Below the pieces are notes generated by a model that did not search any database, was not told the origin of the DNA, and saw only the letters and a program-made list of their open reading frames with translations. A DNA stretch of 64,000 nucleotides from Atrichornis clamosus (Eukaryota; Chordata; Aves; Passeriformes; Menuridae). The stretch spans positions 1-64,000 of the forward strand of contig WBMZ01012207.1 of NCBI GenBank assembly GCA_013400975.1, written 5' to 3'. Below are positions 22,563-36,139 of the stretch, in pieces. Positions within the stretch are counted from its first letter, which is position 1. Each line of letters starts with the position of its first letter. The position numbers and the translations under genes are program-made.

Positions 22563-25500
22563 CATTCACATCCAGAGAAGTGAGTTCAGACTCACCCATG
22601 ACAAAGTCAGGGCATTTGCTCTCAGTGTCTTCCAGCAAGGCAAGGCAAAGGTCTGAAGGCAGACAGGGAAGGTTTGGATGCAGTTCACGTCTCTTGCTGA
22701 ACTGACGAGGAGGAGAATTGAACTTCAAAGACTTCCATTACACAGGCGATGACATTTAGGAAGAAAAGGAAAATTACTGCTTTTTTAGGAGATTTACAAA
22801 TGCCATCCATGTCCATGGGTGTAATTTTCCACCGAGGAAAAAGAATTTCAGAAGGAACATATGGACCATGCAGTAGTTACCATAGCAACCAGCCTCCTAA
22901 AATTCCCTATATATGTATACAGAAATCAAATGCATGTAATAATTATGGCCACATATCTAAGGCAATTTATGAGTCCCATCTTCCTATCTTTTTTTGTCTA
23001 TTAAAAGTCTAATTCATGCTTTGAATATCTGCTTACTCTGCTGCCTCTTGAACCTGCACATATTTTGCAACTGGAAGTCAAAAGTATCACCACTGACAGT
23101 CCCTGACAACAGAGTGAAATCTAATTTAGTTAATTCAAAATATATACTATAAGCATAAAAGAATGGTTATAGGACCAGAATGATTTAAGCTCTGGGAATA
23201 CAGCTGAGATGACATTTAAGTTCAGAAAATGCTAGCTGTTAAAAATAAACAGATGAAGGGGTTTGAATGTCAGAAGAGTATTTCAAAGCCAGGATGTTTT
23301 GCCAGGGGAGAGGGGAATTTGGAGGGTTACAACTCTCCCTTCCCTCTGTGGTCCCTGTGTAGGGACAGACAGGGCCTGTCATGGATCATCCTCTCTTCAC
23401 AGCTCTGGTGCTCCCATCACAGTGGGCTCATGGACATGCACTTCTGCTATAATTTTTGAAATCTCTGAGGGGGTCTTAACAGATTTCATGGCATGGCACA
23501 GCACATTCCCACATTTCTCTGTGCTCTGGAATTAGGAACCAGCCATCTTGTTGTCTGCTGGACACCCTGGAAATTTAGCAAAGATGGATTTTCGGGATGG
23601 ACATCTGGGAATACAAATATACATCTGGGAATACATCTGCTATTGAAAGAGATGGGGGCATGAAGTCAGGGCCAAAAGAAGCTCTCCTGACTGTGGGACA
23701 GGAGGCATTAGGTGCATTGACATTGACTTCCAGATCCTACTTCCAAAGGTGCTATGAGGACACCTTTCACCCTTGCTCCTGGGAAGCCAACCTGTCCTTT
23801 TGGCTGACGAGAGCGGGAAGAGTTAAGCATTACTTAAATGTAAATTTTACAGACTGGTATCACAGACTTCAAGCTGACAGTCCTGAATGTCGAGGTCAGT
23901 CCCAGCACCCAGAAGCCCCAAGTAGGGGTCAGGTCCCATTTTGTTCTATCTTCAGCCAGGAAACAAATCAATTAAGTGCATAATCAATGAATAGGCTCTC
24001 CCTATCTACCAGTGCTCAGGCTCTCAGTGAGCTTTAATACATGCTCTAACTTAGCAGTGTTAAGCTTAACCTGTTACAAGCATTTTTTCATCACACCTGG
24101 CTCTTGTTCCTGCAGGTGGGAACCATCTCTGTCCATGCTGTGCCAAACCCTGCATTCCTGTTTGGGAGATGCTGCACCCCTGGTGTGCAAACAAGGCTCC
24201 TGCTTCTTTCTCAAAGCAAACAATTGGGACTGTCAAGTGAGCACCTGTTTGTCACCGGGACTTCTCACAGCCCCTCCTTGCCCTGGATGCAGTTCCTCTT
24301 CCTGCTCCGAGCACCAGCTGCTGAAGACTTGGTGAAAAAGGAGCTGAAATGCAGCCTTGGACGGGTTTGGTGCATGTTGCCTCCACTTCCATCCTTTCAC
24401 AGCCCTTCCAACTGCTTGTTCTTTTGCCCTGTCAAAGCAAGTCAAGCAGCTGGTGAGATTGGGAACAGTGAGGTCCTGCAAAAGTCTCTTCTGAGGGAAT
24501 GCATTGCTAATGCTCTTAAATGGGCATTTATCCTGCACTGAAAACTGACATAAAGTTAATAAAATCACATTTCTAAGCCCCTTGAGCACTTGTTCTTATG
24601 AGAGTTATTTCTATCACAAGCTTTAGCTCTCTCCCTCTGGCTAATTTGTGGCGAAGTCATTCAAGACCAAGATATTCTTATTGTTACATGGGCAAAGATG
24701 TATTTGTTCTCCCTGAGTGGAAATCAGCACTGTTAGAGAGCCAGAAAAAGACCTTGGCTGAACTTAAATCCTTTCTTTAGCATGAGTGGATATGAAACTA
24801 GTTTTTGCTCAAATGTCATTTCACTCTGGTTGCACTTGATTCCATCTTGCTCCACCAGAAAATAAAGAGCACATTAGGACTTTTTTTATTTGCCCTTCTG
24901 CCTGCAGGGTTGGTTGGGTTTTTTTTTTGTTTCGCTTCAATTTGTTCTTCTGTTTAGGCAAGAAGAGAGGTCTTCCTAAGCCAGGAGGCTTCAAGGTCCA
25001 TGTCATACCTGGACTGAATCACCCTGGACCTCGTCTGCTGGGGAGGAGGTTTCTGTGTGTTTCACTCAGTGTGACATGCTGAGATTACAGCTCCTGCTGG
25101 TGGGTAAATGAGAAAGAATCCCAAAACTTGGGGGTTATGGGAAGATATTCCACCCTGCTGCTCTGCTTGGTAGCCATCTCTGGGGGCCATGGTGCCAGCC
25201 CCCTGGCTCCCAGCCTCACAGGGGTCACCTTTCCTAAGCACGTGGTAGGAGCAAGGCATTGTCCCCAGGGATGAAAACAGCTTGTTGCCACAGTTTTTCT
25301 AGCTCACACTAAGTCATAAATGGCAAAGCAGATGACTTTTAGGAATGCAGCAGATGACTTAGACCCACTTTTGCCTGCCATGAGAAAGCCACACTTGTCA
25401 CCCTCGGGGGGATGACAGTTCCACCCTCATCCAGTGGAGAATGTGAGAGTTTATAAATGATACAAAGTTTGGTAATTATTTATTTGAAATGGCCCTTCTT

Positions 25501-26599
25501 TTTTTGTTCTGTACTGAGAATATTCTTTCTGATGGCTAGACACATAATAATTCTTCTTAATACTTTCCCCATAAAAAATTCGCTTAACATAGGGAACTCC
25601 ACATGCCCTTAGGACTCTTAGGAACACCAATCTTGCATTGGGTAAAAACACAACAGCATTTTAACATCTGTCAGCAATAACAAAGAGCCAGCTACAGTAA
25701 GGGTGCAATGAGCAATGTCTTAGGGCTGGGTGTTTTATTTCTCACACTGCAACACTTGATCTTGCATGAAACACAGCACTCTTGGGTCCTTAGCTTAGCA
25801 CCCATAAGAAGTAAAGATAAAAATGTATCTGCATATCCATGTTTGTTGTGAGAGACAAACATTTTACATGCACAAAGATGCAGAATCTGCACAGGTCCCT
25901 CTGACACAAAACACATAGATTGAAACAGGAGGGACCTTCTGCTTCTCAGAAGAAATTATTGTTCACGCGGAAATGATGGTTTTTTTAAGACTCAGGCACC
26001 TAAAGATGAGCTCCATGATCTGCACATAGCATACCAAATGTGGGCTTTGAGCATGTTGGTGCTTGTCTGTCCTGCATATCCCATTTTCTCCTGCTGAAGG
26101 GGATTGTGCCAAGGCTGGTGCTGTGATCTGTGGGTCGTGTGCTGAGAAGGCAGCGTGTGAAACCTGCTGCCTCTTCCCGACCTGCTGGGCAGAGTCTGTC
26201 CATCCTCAGGGCACAGGAGCCCGTGGGTCCAGACTTGCTGGCAGTATCAGGCTTCCTGGCACTCACAGTGTGCTCGTGTCTCTGCCCACGCCAGCACAAC
26301 AACTCATGTCATCGCTCCTGGCCACCGTCCAGGAAAGATCTCTAGGAAAGGAGTCACGTTCCTTTGAAATGGGACTTAAACACATGCTCAGGTGCCTCCT
26401 GAAGCAAAGGTATCTGTGCACATGATAAAGGTAAGGAGGTGGCACAACTCACCTGGCAAAGGACAGGCAACATTCCCACAATCTGCCCTCTTGTCCTTGC
26501 CAGGCCAACATCGCGGCGCCCCAGATCCACAGATTTACCCTGCTAGGCTTGAAGAGAGGCCATTCACGGGACAAATTCCTGTGACCTTTCCAAAGCTCT
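22563..26599. other. unique non-coding sequence
   Basis: Four kilobases with only short frames. A 14-bp direct repeat (ACATCTGGGAATAC) occurs at about 23600-23635, and there is a T run near 24918-24929. Confidence 0.6.
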
Positions 26600-26930
26600 C
26601 CCCAGGCTAGAGATGCCAGTCTTGAAAAAAGTCATTTGCTGAATGATTTCTTAATGTTTGTGTCTTCAGGGGAAATTTCTCATGCTTTTAATTTATTGCA
26701 GAAGAAAAGTGGAAACAGTGAAGGCTTTATGATTTTTAAATGTTCTAACATTTATTTTGGTGTTTCAGTTTTTATTATAATTAAGTTTGTGACAAAGGAA
26801 ATTTCTCAAGACCAAGAGCTAATGTTTGCTCTCAGCCACTAATGCATTTTTAATTAATGTCAGAATATGCTAAAACTATTCTTTTGCTGCCTCAGAAGTG
26901 AAGAAAAGCCTCTGGCACATGAGTGTGCAA
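26600..26930. other. possible conserved non-coding stretch
   Basis: AT-rich, non-repetitive, with TCATGCTTTTAATTTATTGC and ACTAATGCATTTTTAATTAA-type words (homeodomain/octamer-like). No coding signal. Confidence 0.2.
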
Positions 26931-27261
26931 CATTATCACTCACATTAGATGTGAACACTGTTCAAATACACCTTCCTTTTACTAACCTTTTGCCTTTACT
27001 GAGTCATGATTTTCCTCTGTGGAATTTCTCTTGAGCTGGATTTCTCTCTGCAGGTTTCTTGGTGAGCATTTTGCAAAAGCCACTCAGTTCTCTTCAGGCT
27101 GGTGTGGGGGGGAAAATCTGTTCTTTTCATACTGTTCTGATCAGAAATGATGAATACGCATCTCTTGTAACACATATTTTCCTTTCCTGCAACCACACCT
27201 GTAAATGTGGTTCCCTGTTGGATCAATTAGTGTGGTTCTACTGGTGTGCAAACTGGTGTCT
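26931..27261. other. unique non-coding sequence
   Basis: Nothing recognised apart from the CR1 that follows. Confidence 0.6.
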
Positions 27262-27405
27262 TCACAGAATCACAGAAACACAGGATGGTTTGGGTTGGAA
27301 GGGACCTTAAAGGTCTCTAGTTTGAATCCCCTGCCTTAAGCAGGGATGACACCCACTAGACCAGATTGCTCAGAGCCCCATCCAACCTGGCCCCATCCAA
27401 GCCAT
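27262..27405 (-). mobile_element. CR1 LINE 3' fragment
   Basis: Reverse-oriented CR1 tip: 'ACAGGATGGTTTGGGTTGGA', 'AGGGACCTTAAAGGTCTC', 'AGACCAGATTGCTCAGAGCC'. It breaks off within the 'CATCCAACCTGGCC' block, which appears partly repeated. Confidence 0.93.
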
Positions 27406-27879
27406 CAACTTGTCTGAATGTCATTTAAAGGCTCTGTGTTCTTCCATGTGACATCTGAACCTCAAATAAAATGTTTAATACAGTCACTTAACTCCTGATT
27501 CCTGGATTTCCTTCCTCGAAATTTTTAATAGCTTACATCCACTTCTGGCATTATATGATACTCATTATAGCTGTGGAAGTTACACCATCCAGTGAATTAG
27601 ATCACGTTATGACACTTCCTTGACCTCTGTGTCAGCACAAGCAAAGTAAACAAAATTCTTGTTTAGGTGCTGTTCTTTTACCTTTTTGTGTCTCATGTAG
27701 AAAATCTTGCAGGAACGTCAGATCTCAAAAGATAAGTACCAACAGAGGCAAGGTGCTTCTTTGTGTTCTGAAATTTTGCTTGTGTAATTCTTCCCCAGTC
27801 AGCACTTGTTACTTAAATCCTTATGTTTTCCATCTCGAGAATATCCCCCTGGTGCCTGAGATGTGTGGCTGGGTTGCTT
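27406..27879. other. unique AT-rich non-coding sequence
   Basis: Nothing recognised. Confidence 0.6.
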
Positions 27880-28130
27880 TTACCCTCTATCACGGCCGAG
27901 GGCAGGCAGCCCCCAGTGCCTGCTGGAGGAGGGGTGCGCTGACCCCCCAGCAGATGTGCACAGGGCTTTGATCCGGCCGGTGCTGGGACCAGGCAGCCCT
28001 GCCCACCCCTTCCATCTGCAGAGCCGGGGCTCTGGGGAGCGCGGATGTCAGACCTGGCCGCACAACAGACGGGAGCGGAAACCCCGGAGCAAACAGCTTC
28101 CTCGTGCTCTGTGGTCACCTGGGGTATTTT
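27880..28130. other. small GC- and CpG-rich patch
   Basis: A local rise in GC and CpG (CACGGCCGAGG, GATCCGGCCGGTGC, GGGGAGCGCGGATG, GACGGGAGCGGAAACCCCGG) in AT-rich surroundings. No TATA box, exon or convincing frame. It could be a minor CpG island or a decayed element. Confidence 0.35.
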
Positions 28131-29449
28131 GACCCCTGGTATTATAGGGTAAAATGTGACTGTATCGAATACAATGAACACATGTGGTGTGCTCAGAGGT
28201 GCAGGACGCAGGCACCACGTCTTGATCGAGCTTAGGTAGAGCTCAGTGTCTGTACGTGGTGCGTTAATGCACAGGCAGCAAGTTGGGAGAGAGCCTTGGA
28301 CAGGGATGTGCTCTTTGATCGGGTCCTGTCTGGTGGTGCAGAACCATCTGCTGCAACACATGTCCAGACACATTGGACTTGCAGAGGTTTTTCCTAGGCA
28401 TGTGGATTGGGATAGATAGCAGGGAGCAAAAATGCTAAAAGCCTTGCATGAGTCCCATCATATGGATAAAGAACACAGGGACTAACAGGGAGATTAAAAC
28501 AGCAGAACTCTGAGGGTGGAACAGCCAGGATGAGGAAAATCAGGATGGGGAAAATGTATTTCATCCTGACAGTAAAACAAAGGGATTTACATAAAAATAT
28601 ATGAAAGGCTACAGTAGATCACTGAGGGTGTAACCACCCTGTGAGCTGCAGCCAACACCACACATCTAAGGACAACAGAGACCTGACTGCAGGAACATGG
28701 TGAGTGCCTGTCCTCCACTTACCCCGGTTACAGGAGAGGGTTTTTAAAATTTTATTTCAAAACTCTACATCTTTTAATCTACTGTGTTCCTATGCTTCCT
28801 AAAAATATCGGGTGACTTAATTCCCCAGCACGCTCAAAGGGGACACTTGCAGGTGGGATGACCAACCCAGCCTGGTACCTCACCCCGTGCAGGGCAGCAC
28901 AGCGTGTCCAGACTTTATTCCCTGTGCCCGGTCACAGAGGGAGGGAGCTGTGGGGCTCAGGGACAGCAGCATTAGTCACCTCCATACCCAGGCCCTTGGA
29001 GCTCTTTGCTGTTTGTGAAATGTTGTGATGAGTGTTTGGTTTCTGTTGGTGACATAAATCAATGTCACTGCCTTGGCACTACTTTTTCAGAACAAAGAAT
29101 TCCCAGAAAAAGGGAAGCCCACTGCTGGGTTGTATAATACAAATGTATGATCCTGTTGGCCAAATGGTATTTCCAATACTGAATATTTTTTTCTGCAGGA
29201 TGCAACCAAGATGCTTAGTGAAAACAACATATGGAAGACCTCAGGATAAGCCCCAGTGTCTGCTGAAGAGTACATAGCTCTGGTCTGGGTCCTAAACCAA
29301 ACACAGATGCATCTAAAAGAGTCATCAAAGGAAAACAAATGTGAGTCAAAAAGGAAAGTCTATATGTGCCTGCAGATTAATGGCTGTCTCGTCTAGGCTG
29401 TGGGATTAAATTCCAGGTTTTGCATATGAAGACACAGCATCTAGCAAGA
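28131..29449. other. unique non-coding sequence
   Basis: Nothing recognised. The minus frame 27813-28373 spans the GC-rich patch and is open largely because GC-rich DNA has few stops. Confidence 0.6.
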
Positions 29450-29876
29450 GGAATTGGAGAGTGTCCAGAGAAGGGCAACGTAGCTGGGGAAGAGTCTGGA
29501 CCACAGGTCTGGTGAGGAACAGCTGAGGAAGCTGGAAGGGCTCCGCCTGGAGAAAAGGAGGCTCAAAGGGGACCTTGTCACTCTCTACAACTCCCTGACA
29601 GAGGGTAATGAGAGATAGAACAAGATATAATGGACTCAAATTGCCCCAATGGATATTAGATTGGATATTAGGGAAGGTTCTTCATGGATAGGGTGGACAA
29701 GCATTGAAACACACTGAGCAGGGCAGTGGTGGAATCACCGTTCATGGAAGCATTCAAAAAATATACAAATGTGGCACTTGAGGACATGGTTTAGTGGTGG
29801 CCTTGGCAGTGCTGGGTTAATGGTTGGACTCAATGATCTTCAAGGACTTTTACAACCTTTACGATTCTGTGATTTT
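29450..29876 (+). mobile_element. CR1 LINE 3' fragment, older type
   Basis: Forward CR1 remnant with 'GTGTCCAGAGAAGGGCAACG', 'GGAGAAAAGGAGGCTCAAAG', 'CTCTCTACAACTCCCTGA', 'AGTGGTGGCCTTGGCAGTGC' and end 'ACGATTCTGTGATTTT'. It is related to the copies at 2032 and 59977. Confidence 0.95.
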
Positions 29877-32195
29877 ATAAGGTGAACGTAGGAGTGGCCA
29901 CAAGGGGAGTGTTGGGTGTTGCTTTTCCTGCTGGGGACGAAGAGGAGCTGCTGTTCCCTGTGGCTGGGGAGAGCTTTTCCCCATCCCTGTTTTTTTGGGT
30001 GGTGAACCACTGTGACTTGCCTTGACCTTCAAAAAACCAACCCCAGAGCCCTCCTGCATCTTGGTGCATTGAATGACTCCCAGCAGAGAGGTGAATTGTG
30101 AGCACCACAAATGAGAAAAAACCAAAACAAGCCTCCACTCCTCAAACCAGAACTCCCTGTCCAGAGGAATTTAAGGAGCAGCCTTTTTCTCCTACCGTGA
30201 GGGCTGAGGCAGCCCTCGGATAAGGTTTCCACTAACACCATTAAAATATTTTGACAGATATTAAAGCAAAATTTCTGCAGGGAAAAATTCCTTCTTCCCA
30301 GGTTAGATCACACAAATGGCAAACATTTTTTCTCAGCTATAAAGCTGAATATTTTCTGTAGTTTTTTGACAGGCAAATTTTATACTGATCACAGGTGATA
30401 GAATACAAATATCCAGAAACATGTCCAGGCAGACAGATTAGAAAAAACCCATGATTTTTGGGGCGGCAATGTACTCAATGGAGAAACCAATGACTGAGCA
30501 GGAGAACACTTCAAGAAGAAAGTTTAAAAGCTAGTCTTCAACGTGGCAGAAACCTTCCAGCCCAGTGTCACACTGATCAGTGTGCTGGTGGCAAACCTAC
30601 CCCTGCCTGCTCCAGCAGCATCCTCCCAGGTTGCTAACATGGGATTAATTATTTCTCTTGGGTTTGATTCCTGCAATTTTTTTCAGAGTGAAGGACTAAA
30701 GAACTATATGTGAACAGGAAATTATTTGTTTGGGAGGTTGGGATTTATTTTTTTCTGCCTCAAAATATCTCTGGCAACTCATGAAGTACATTTCCATTGA
30801 CATTGGCCATTCAGTACATTCTTATGAGATTTCATCTTGCCTTGTGATATTTGCCAGTTTGCTCCATGGAAAACTGTATTTTTGGGCACATTGTAGAAAT
30901 GCCCAAGAATTCAGAACATGGATTTCAACATCCCCCAGTTGGAAGACTCTTGGAGTGACAGCAGAACTGTTTTCCAGTCTACACAGTAAGCAGCACTGCT
31001 GTCCTCCAGCCAACATCTCCCTGCATCCAGCCTTGTTCTCAGTCAATGTGCAGAGCAGAGCATATTTTCCTGAATTCTGATTTTTCCGAGTATATTTTCA
31101 GCTTTTTCCAGTTTCCCATGAAACCCAAAATAAAATAAAAGTACCAAAGAAAATAAAAATGCAAGTGATTTTACTATGAATCCCTGAAACACCAACATGA
31201 GTAGGGATGAAGAAGCCATTCAAGCATCAGGAGTCAATGCCATGAAATTCAATGTTTCTTGTGAACAAGTCTGAAAAAGCCCTGCAGGGCTGAGCATCGA
31301 GTTTAGCACATTGGGGTTTATCAGGGTACAGTCACTGGCACCTGGGGCAGGTCCTGGCATGGATATTCCAGGGCAGGACCAGGGCTCTGTGGGCTTAGGC
31401 CAGAGGTGCATGTGGGCATCATCCTCTATGTCACCAACATCACCAGAAAGTGACAAAAAAGTGTATTTTTTTTCCCAAATATCTCAGAAGAGACATTTGT
31501 TCCTCTGCTGTCTAAATTTATGAGAGTCAAGCATTCAAATCCTGAGGATTTTCTAATGCCCCACAGTGTATGTGTGTACTTTGTGACCAGACGTTGAATA
31601 TCTGAAATGACTAAATATCAAGAGCAGGAAAGTGGATTGAATAGAGACATCCTAGCCTCTTCAAAATACCTCCTGTGCCTCTTCTATCCATGAGCTTTAG
31701 CACCATATAGATTTTCTTTTCTTTAAAAAAAAAATCTGTTCCCATATTTAGGTTCCTCTCTTCCTGTGAATCATACTCAGATGATTTTCGAGGACCTTTC
31801 ATTCTCTCTCTACCTCACATGTTAATCCAAATCTCCTTTCCTAATTAAAGTTTTATTCTACAAGAGTCTTTAACATTCATTTCTAAGTGGCAAAATCAAA
31901 TCCAGCTCCTCTTGATAAGGAAAACTCGTTTCTTGTTGATTGACAAGTTTAATTAAATACCAATATTTTCTTTTTATTGCTAGATTATTACCAAGACAGC
32001 AACTTCAGGGATTATTCTGGAGGCACAGGGAAATAGCACCTAAAGGCTGAGCTGCACAACTATTTCAGGTTTGCTGCCTTCCCTTTTCCAGAAGGGTCTT
32101 TATCTGTTTCATGCTACCTGGAGGAGCAGGGTGTGGGCAGGGTCTGAGCTCTGATCGCACTCGTTTAAGGCCACTGACCTTTCTGTGCTTAACTG
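29877..32195. other. unique non-coding sequence
   Basis: Nothing recognised. The frame 30730-31080 (116 codons) has no domain features. Confidence 0.6.
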
Positions 32196-32312
32196 GGGTT
32201 GGAAAAGACCTCAGAGATCATCCAGTCCAACCATTCCCCCAGCACTGCCAAGTCCACCACTGTGCCACGTCCCCAAGTGCCACATCCACACGCAGACATT
32301 TGTATGGCCTCT
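32196..32312 (-). mobile_element. CR1 LINE 3' fragment
   Basis: Reverse-oriented tip: 'GGGGTTGGAAAAGACCTCAG', 'GATCATCCAGTCCAACCATT', 'CCAGCACTGCCAAGTCCACC'. It is truncated after about 115 bp. Confidence 0.93.
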
Positions 32313-32809
32313 CTGTTAGGACTCCCCTTTCTGCTCGCTGGAGTTGCAGCCCCACTGAGCTTGTTGGGCCTTGGAGTATTTTTAGTTTGCTGAGATAGAA
32401 GATGGGAGCAGCCAAGCCGTGCCAAGCCTTGGTCCAGATATATCTCTGTTTACACTGAAAATTGCAATTAATAACCAAGAGATGGCAGGATGGAAACTGC
32501 ACTATGAAAAACATCCCATCCACATTCCTGGGGCTTCTCTGTATTACAATGCCCTGCACTGTTGTTACACAGTGTTCGTCTCTGGAGAAAGTGGAAAAAC
32601 CTGGTTATGGGTCTATTGCACCACTGTGTGTGCCAATAACCATTATCTTTCCAAAAGCATCAAATGTCTAGAGAAAACGGGGTGGCTGTCACAGACCAGG
32701 GATTCTCTAATTAATTCCAACTTCATTCACAATGAATCACTGCTTATTTCAGTTGCGCTCTGCAACTAAATCATGTACATATGTGAAGCCTCAGTTTCAG
32801 GGATTTATT
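32313..32809. other. unique non-coding sequence
   Basis: Short frames only; nothing recognised. Confidence 0.6.
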
Positions 32810-33440
32810 TTTGCCACTGATTTTAATTAATTACTAGCAAATAGTAAGCAATTACAACTGTCTTTTTCTTTCCAGGTAGTTGCACTTTGTTTTGGTAAAT
32901 TGTTTTTACAGAAAATAACCTAACCATAATAAAAGAGGCTAATAGTTCTTTCCTTCAACACACAACTAAGCCCTTTCCCTGTTGTACCAATCTTATTTGA
33001 GGGATATGACTCAGACATTGGTTTTTTTAATGAAAAATAGAGGAACAGAGCTGATTCACATGAGAGGTATCATGGTAATGATCTTGGTGACAGGATAAAG
33101 CCCCAAGGGCCAAGTCAGATAATCTTCTCTAGCAAGACCTCCCCCTGTCCTCTATAAACCAGATAAACTATCCTCAGATAGGAAAGCTACTAAATAACTA
33201 TTTCAAAGATCAATTTCATCTCAAGATTCCTTATCTTGACAGAGATATAGTCATGATGCCAAATTATTCATCATAGCCTATTAAGATATCAAAGCTGGAA
33301 GTCCTCTTTAATTTGTTTATGTATCTTAGGAAGCTGTTTATGGTTTCCCATCTGTTAAAGAAACACTATTTAACATGTATTAACTGGGATGTAATTTTCA
33401 TATGGTCTCTACCATGTCTTTGATGATATGCAGGAGTGAG
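32810..33440. other. possible conserved non-coding stretch
   Basis: AT-rich, repeat-free, with TTTTAATTAATTACTAGC, CCAAATTATTCATCATAGCC, TAAGATATCAAAGC and TTTGATGATATGCAG words. No frame longer than chance. Confidence 0.22.
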
Positions 33441-35589
33441 ATACATTGAGGGGATTCTGATCACTTATCAAAGAGATGGGAGGCCCTTGATACCTTTCCC
33501 AGGCTTGTTTCTGACCAGTCAATTAAAACATCAAGCCAGGAGTTCACTGGAGCAGGAACATTACTGATCACTAAAAGCAAAAGAGCTTGGCTGTCTGCCT
33601 GGTTCAACCCAATATGGACTGGCAGAGTAGGGCAGTATCGTGTCCAAAAATACCATTCCCCCAAACACACCTTTGAGCTCTACTTCATTTTTTTACTCAC
33701 TTACTTGAAGGACAACTTAACCAGAGATTTTCAGTTATGATTCTCACTAGGCACCTTCACCAAACTTGCATCAACATTAGTATGTAACTGTGATTAAGTA
33801 ATTTCATCTTTTCTTGCTTTTCACAAATAAACTTGAACTCAATTCTGGCAAACAATCTAGATACTCAAATATTGCAAAACTAAGTGATCTCCTACCCTCC
33901 TTCCAAAATCCTAATATGGCCACAGCCTCTGGGCAGTTTCTCCACATCAGTATTACCCACAGCTTTGCCGACAGCTCGGTACAAGCAAACATCACAGGCT
34001 AGAAGTGCTCATGAGATTATTAACACAGTACACAATGGTGTAAGTTAAAATCAAAATCACTGGCCATCAATAGTTTCTACCATTACATGCAGTGCAATGT
34101 AAGGGATTTCAGCTGTAACACTCCCAGTAAATTGGGACTGACTCTCCACGTGCATCACAGCCTTTATGTTGTTCCAGAGGCTCAAGGCTCAAAACTCAGC
34201 TTTCAATTTAGGTGATTTATTTTATTATTTATATTCCCCCATCCCATAATTCCATTCATGTGCTGTTGTTTTTCTGTTTCATATGCACCCTGAGTTGAGC
34301 TGTTGAGTATTTTGGAGTATGAGCATATCTGACATGCTAATAGGGATGATCTTCATACAACCAAGCTGCTCTTCCTTTTTTCAACAGATTTGATTACTCC
34401 TTTCCAGTATTTAAAATTTCCTTTCCATTGCCAAGGAGGGATTGGATTCAGCATCTCAAGACCCTTTTTCTCATCCAACTTTCCCTGTTTCACTGGTTCC
34501 TCAGCTGGCACCTGGGATGGAGGATCCTAGAGAATCATGCTGGCATATGGGCAATTGCATCCCACTGCCTCACCCTGAGCCAGCCCCACCTTGCCACCTC
34601 CAAGCAAAGGCATGTGCACGTGTGGATGGGAAGAGGGTTGTCCCCATGGAGTGGGAGCAAACCCTGAGCTCTTGCTCAGTGCTGGAGCGCTGAGTGTGTG
34701 GGAGCAGTATCTGATCTGCTAATTAGTGACAATTGGTTTTTTTTCCAACATCCTGTTATTTTACCCGCATGGTAATTTACTGATGTTAAAATTTTCATTT
34801 GGCAGGTAGAGTATTCCTTGTTGCTGGTAACTGCCAGAGAACCAGGTGTCTTGTTTCTGGTTTTAAGAGGCTTTTTGTTTTTCTTTCCATGGATACCCTT
34901 TTCTTTTTTACTATACCTTTCCTTCCTCATGGCTTTGTTCTTTGCAATTCATATATTTTCTTTTTTCTTTTTCTTTTTTTTTTTTTCCTAATCTCTGACT
35001 GGAATGTTTTCATATTTGACTGTCACTAGTATTTACACAACTTCCTAATCTCTAGGATTTTCTTTCTTCTGTAAATCACCTTTATAAACCCAGCAAACCC
35101 TTGTTATTTCCTGTTTTGTTTTCACTGTTTCATCCATAACAAGCAACATTCAATCCAGGAAGCATTTAAGACCAATTTCAATTTCTGCATGAAAAAATCC
35201 CAACATTTTTTCAAGGCTGGAGCAGGATTTTTGCCAGAGGGAATATTTGCTCTCTCTAGTAACAAGGTGACATGGTGCCAGTTCAGTGTAATTTCATGTG
35301 GGGCCAGGCAGGATTCGTTGAAATGGCTGCAATATTCATTCAACATTTCCTTCAGAGAGTGTCCTAAATAAGCTGAGAGCTGCGTGATGTCAGCAGAGTT
35401 GTTTCCTTCCTCCCAGGGAAATAGGAGGACTGTACTTATTCTCACAGGTAGCAACAAAAGAGACCATCTGCTTGGCTATTTTATAATCAGCTTATTTATC
35501 TGCACGTGGGCACTGCAGGAGGCTTCAAACCTGCCCCCTGAAGATGATGGCTGGAGCCCCAATGGCTGAGCCTTCTTTGGGCCAGGGAC
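33441..35589. other. unique non-coding sequence
   Basis: AT-rich; includes the T-rich tract at 34955-34987. No gene seen. Confidence 0.6.
34955..34987. repeat. T-rich / (TTTTC)n-like tract
   Basis: Thirty-three bases of almost pure T with scattered C. It has no flanking retroposon body, so it is treated as low-complexity sequence. Confidence 0.85.
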
Positions 35590-35702
35590 CAGGCACGTGG
35601 TGGGATTCTTGGGGCGTCCTGTGCAGGGCCAGGAGTTGGACTTCAGTGCTCCTTGTGGGTCCCTTCCAACTCAGGATATTCCATATTTCTGTGATTCTAT
35701 GG
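35590..35702 (+). mobile_element. CR1 LINE 3' tip
   Basis: Forward CR1 end: 'CTTGGGGCGTCCTGTGCAGG', 'GCCAGGAGTTGGACTTCAGT', 'TGGGTCCCTTCCAACTCAGG', terminating in TTCTGTGATTCTATGG, a good octamer tail. Confidence 0.93.
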
Positions 35703-36139
35703 TCTGCCCCTGAGTGTCCCCCCACGACCAGCCCCTTTGGCTGCACTCTGAGCTGATGTTATTTACACACATCATTATTTGCAAAAGTCAGGCTGAAAGC
35801 CAAAAGGGCAACAGGTGGGGCAAGAAATCAGCCAAGTGGGCATTGCACAGGGGAGAGACAGGGGCAATGGGTTCTCTTGGCAATCAGCTGCCTGCAGCCT
35901 TCAGAGGTGGAAGGAGCCCAGCAGTGACAATAATTGCAGTAATCAAAGTAAATCACATCTTGCCACTTGCCTACATGACATTTTCCTCTCTGTATGTGAG
36001 AACAGAGATGAATTTTCTGGTTGTGTTTGAAGAGGATGATTTCAAAGATTTTACAAGAGGATTAGTTACACATTTCAGCTTTTAGTGCTGGAAAAGGAAA
36101 TTGTATGGAAAAGAGAAATTCAAGGCTTTTTGTGAGATT
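35703..36139. other. unique non-coding sequence
   Basis: Nothing recognised. Confidence 0.6.

Noticed and set aside
27813..28373. 186-codon minus-strand frame
   Set aside because: Spans the CpG-rich patch, where stops are rare. No recognisable family, and the opposite strand is also open.
34955..34987. T-rich tract as a reverse poly(A) tail of a processed pseudogene
   Set aside because: No gene-like body or target-site duplication adjacent.
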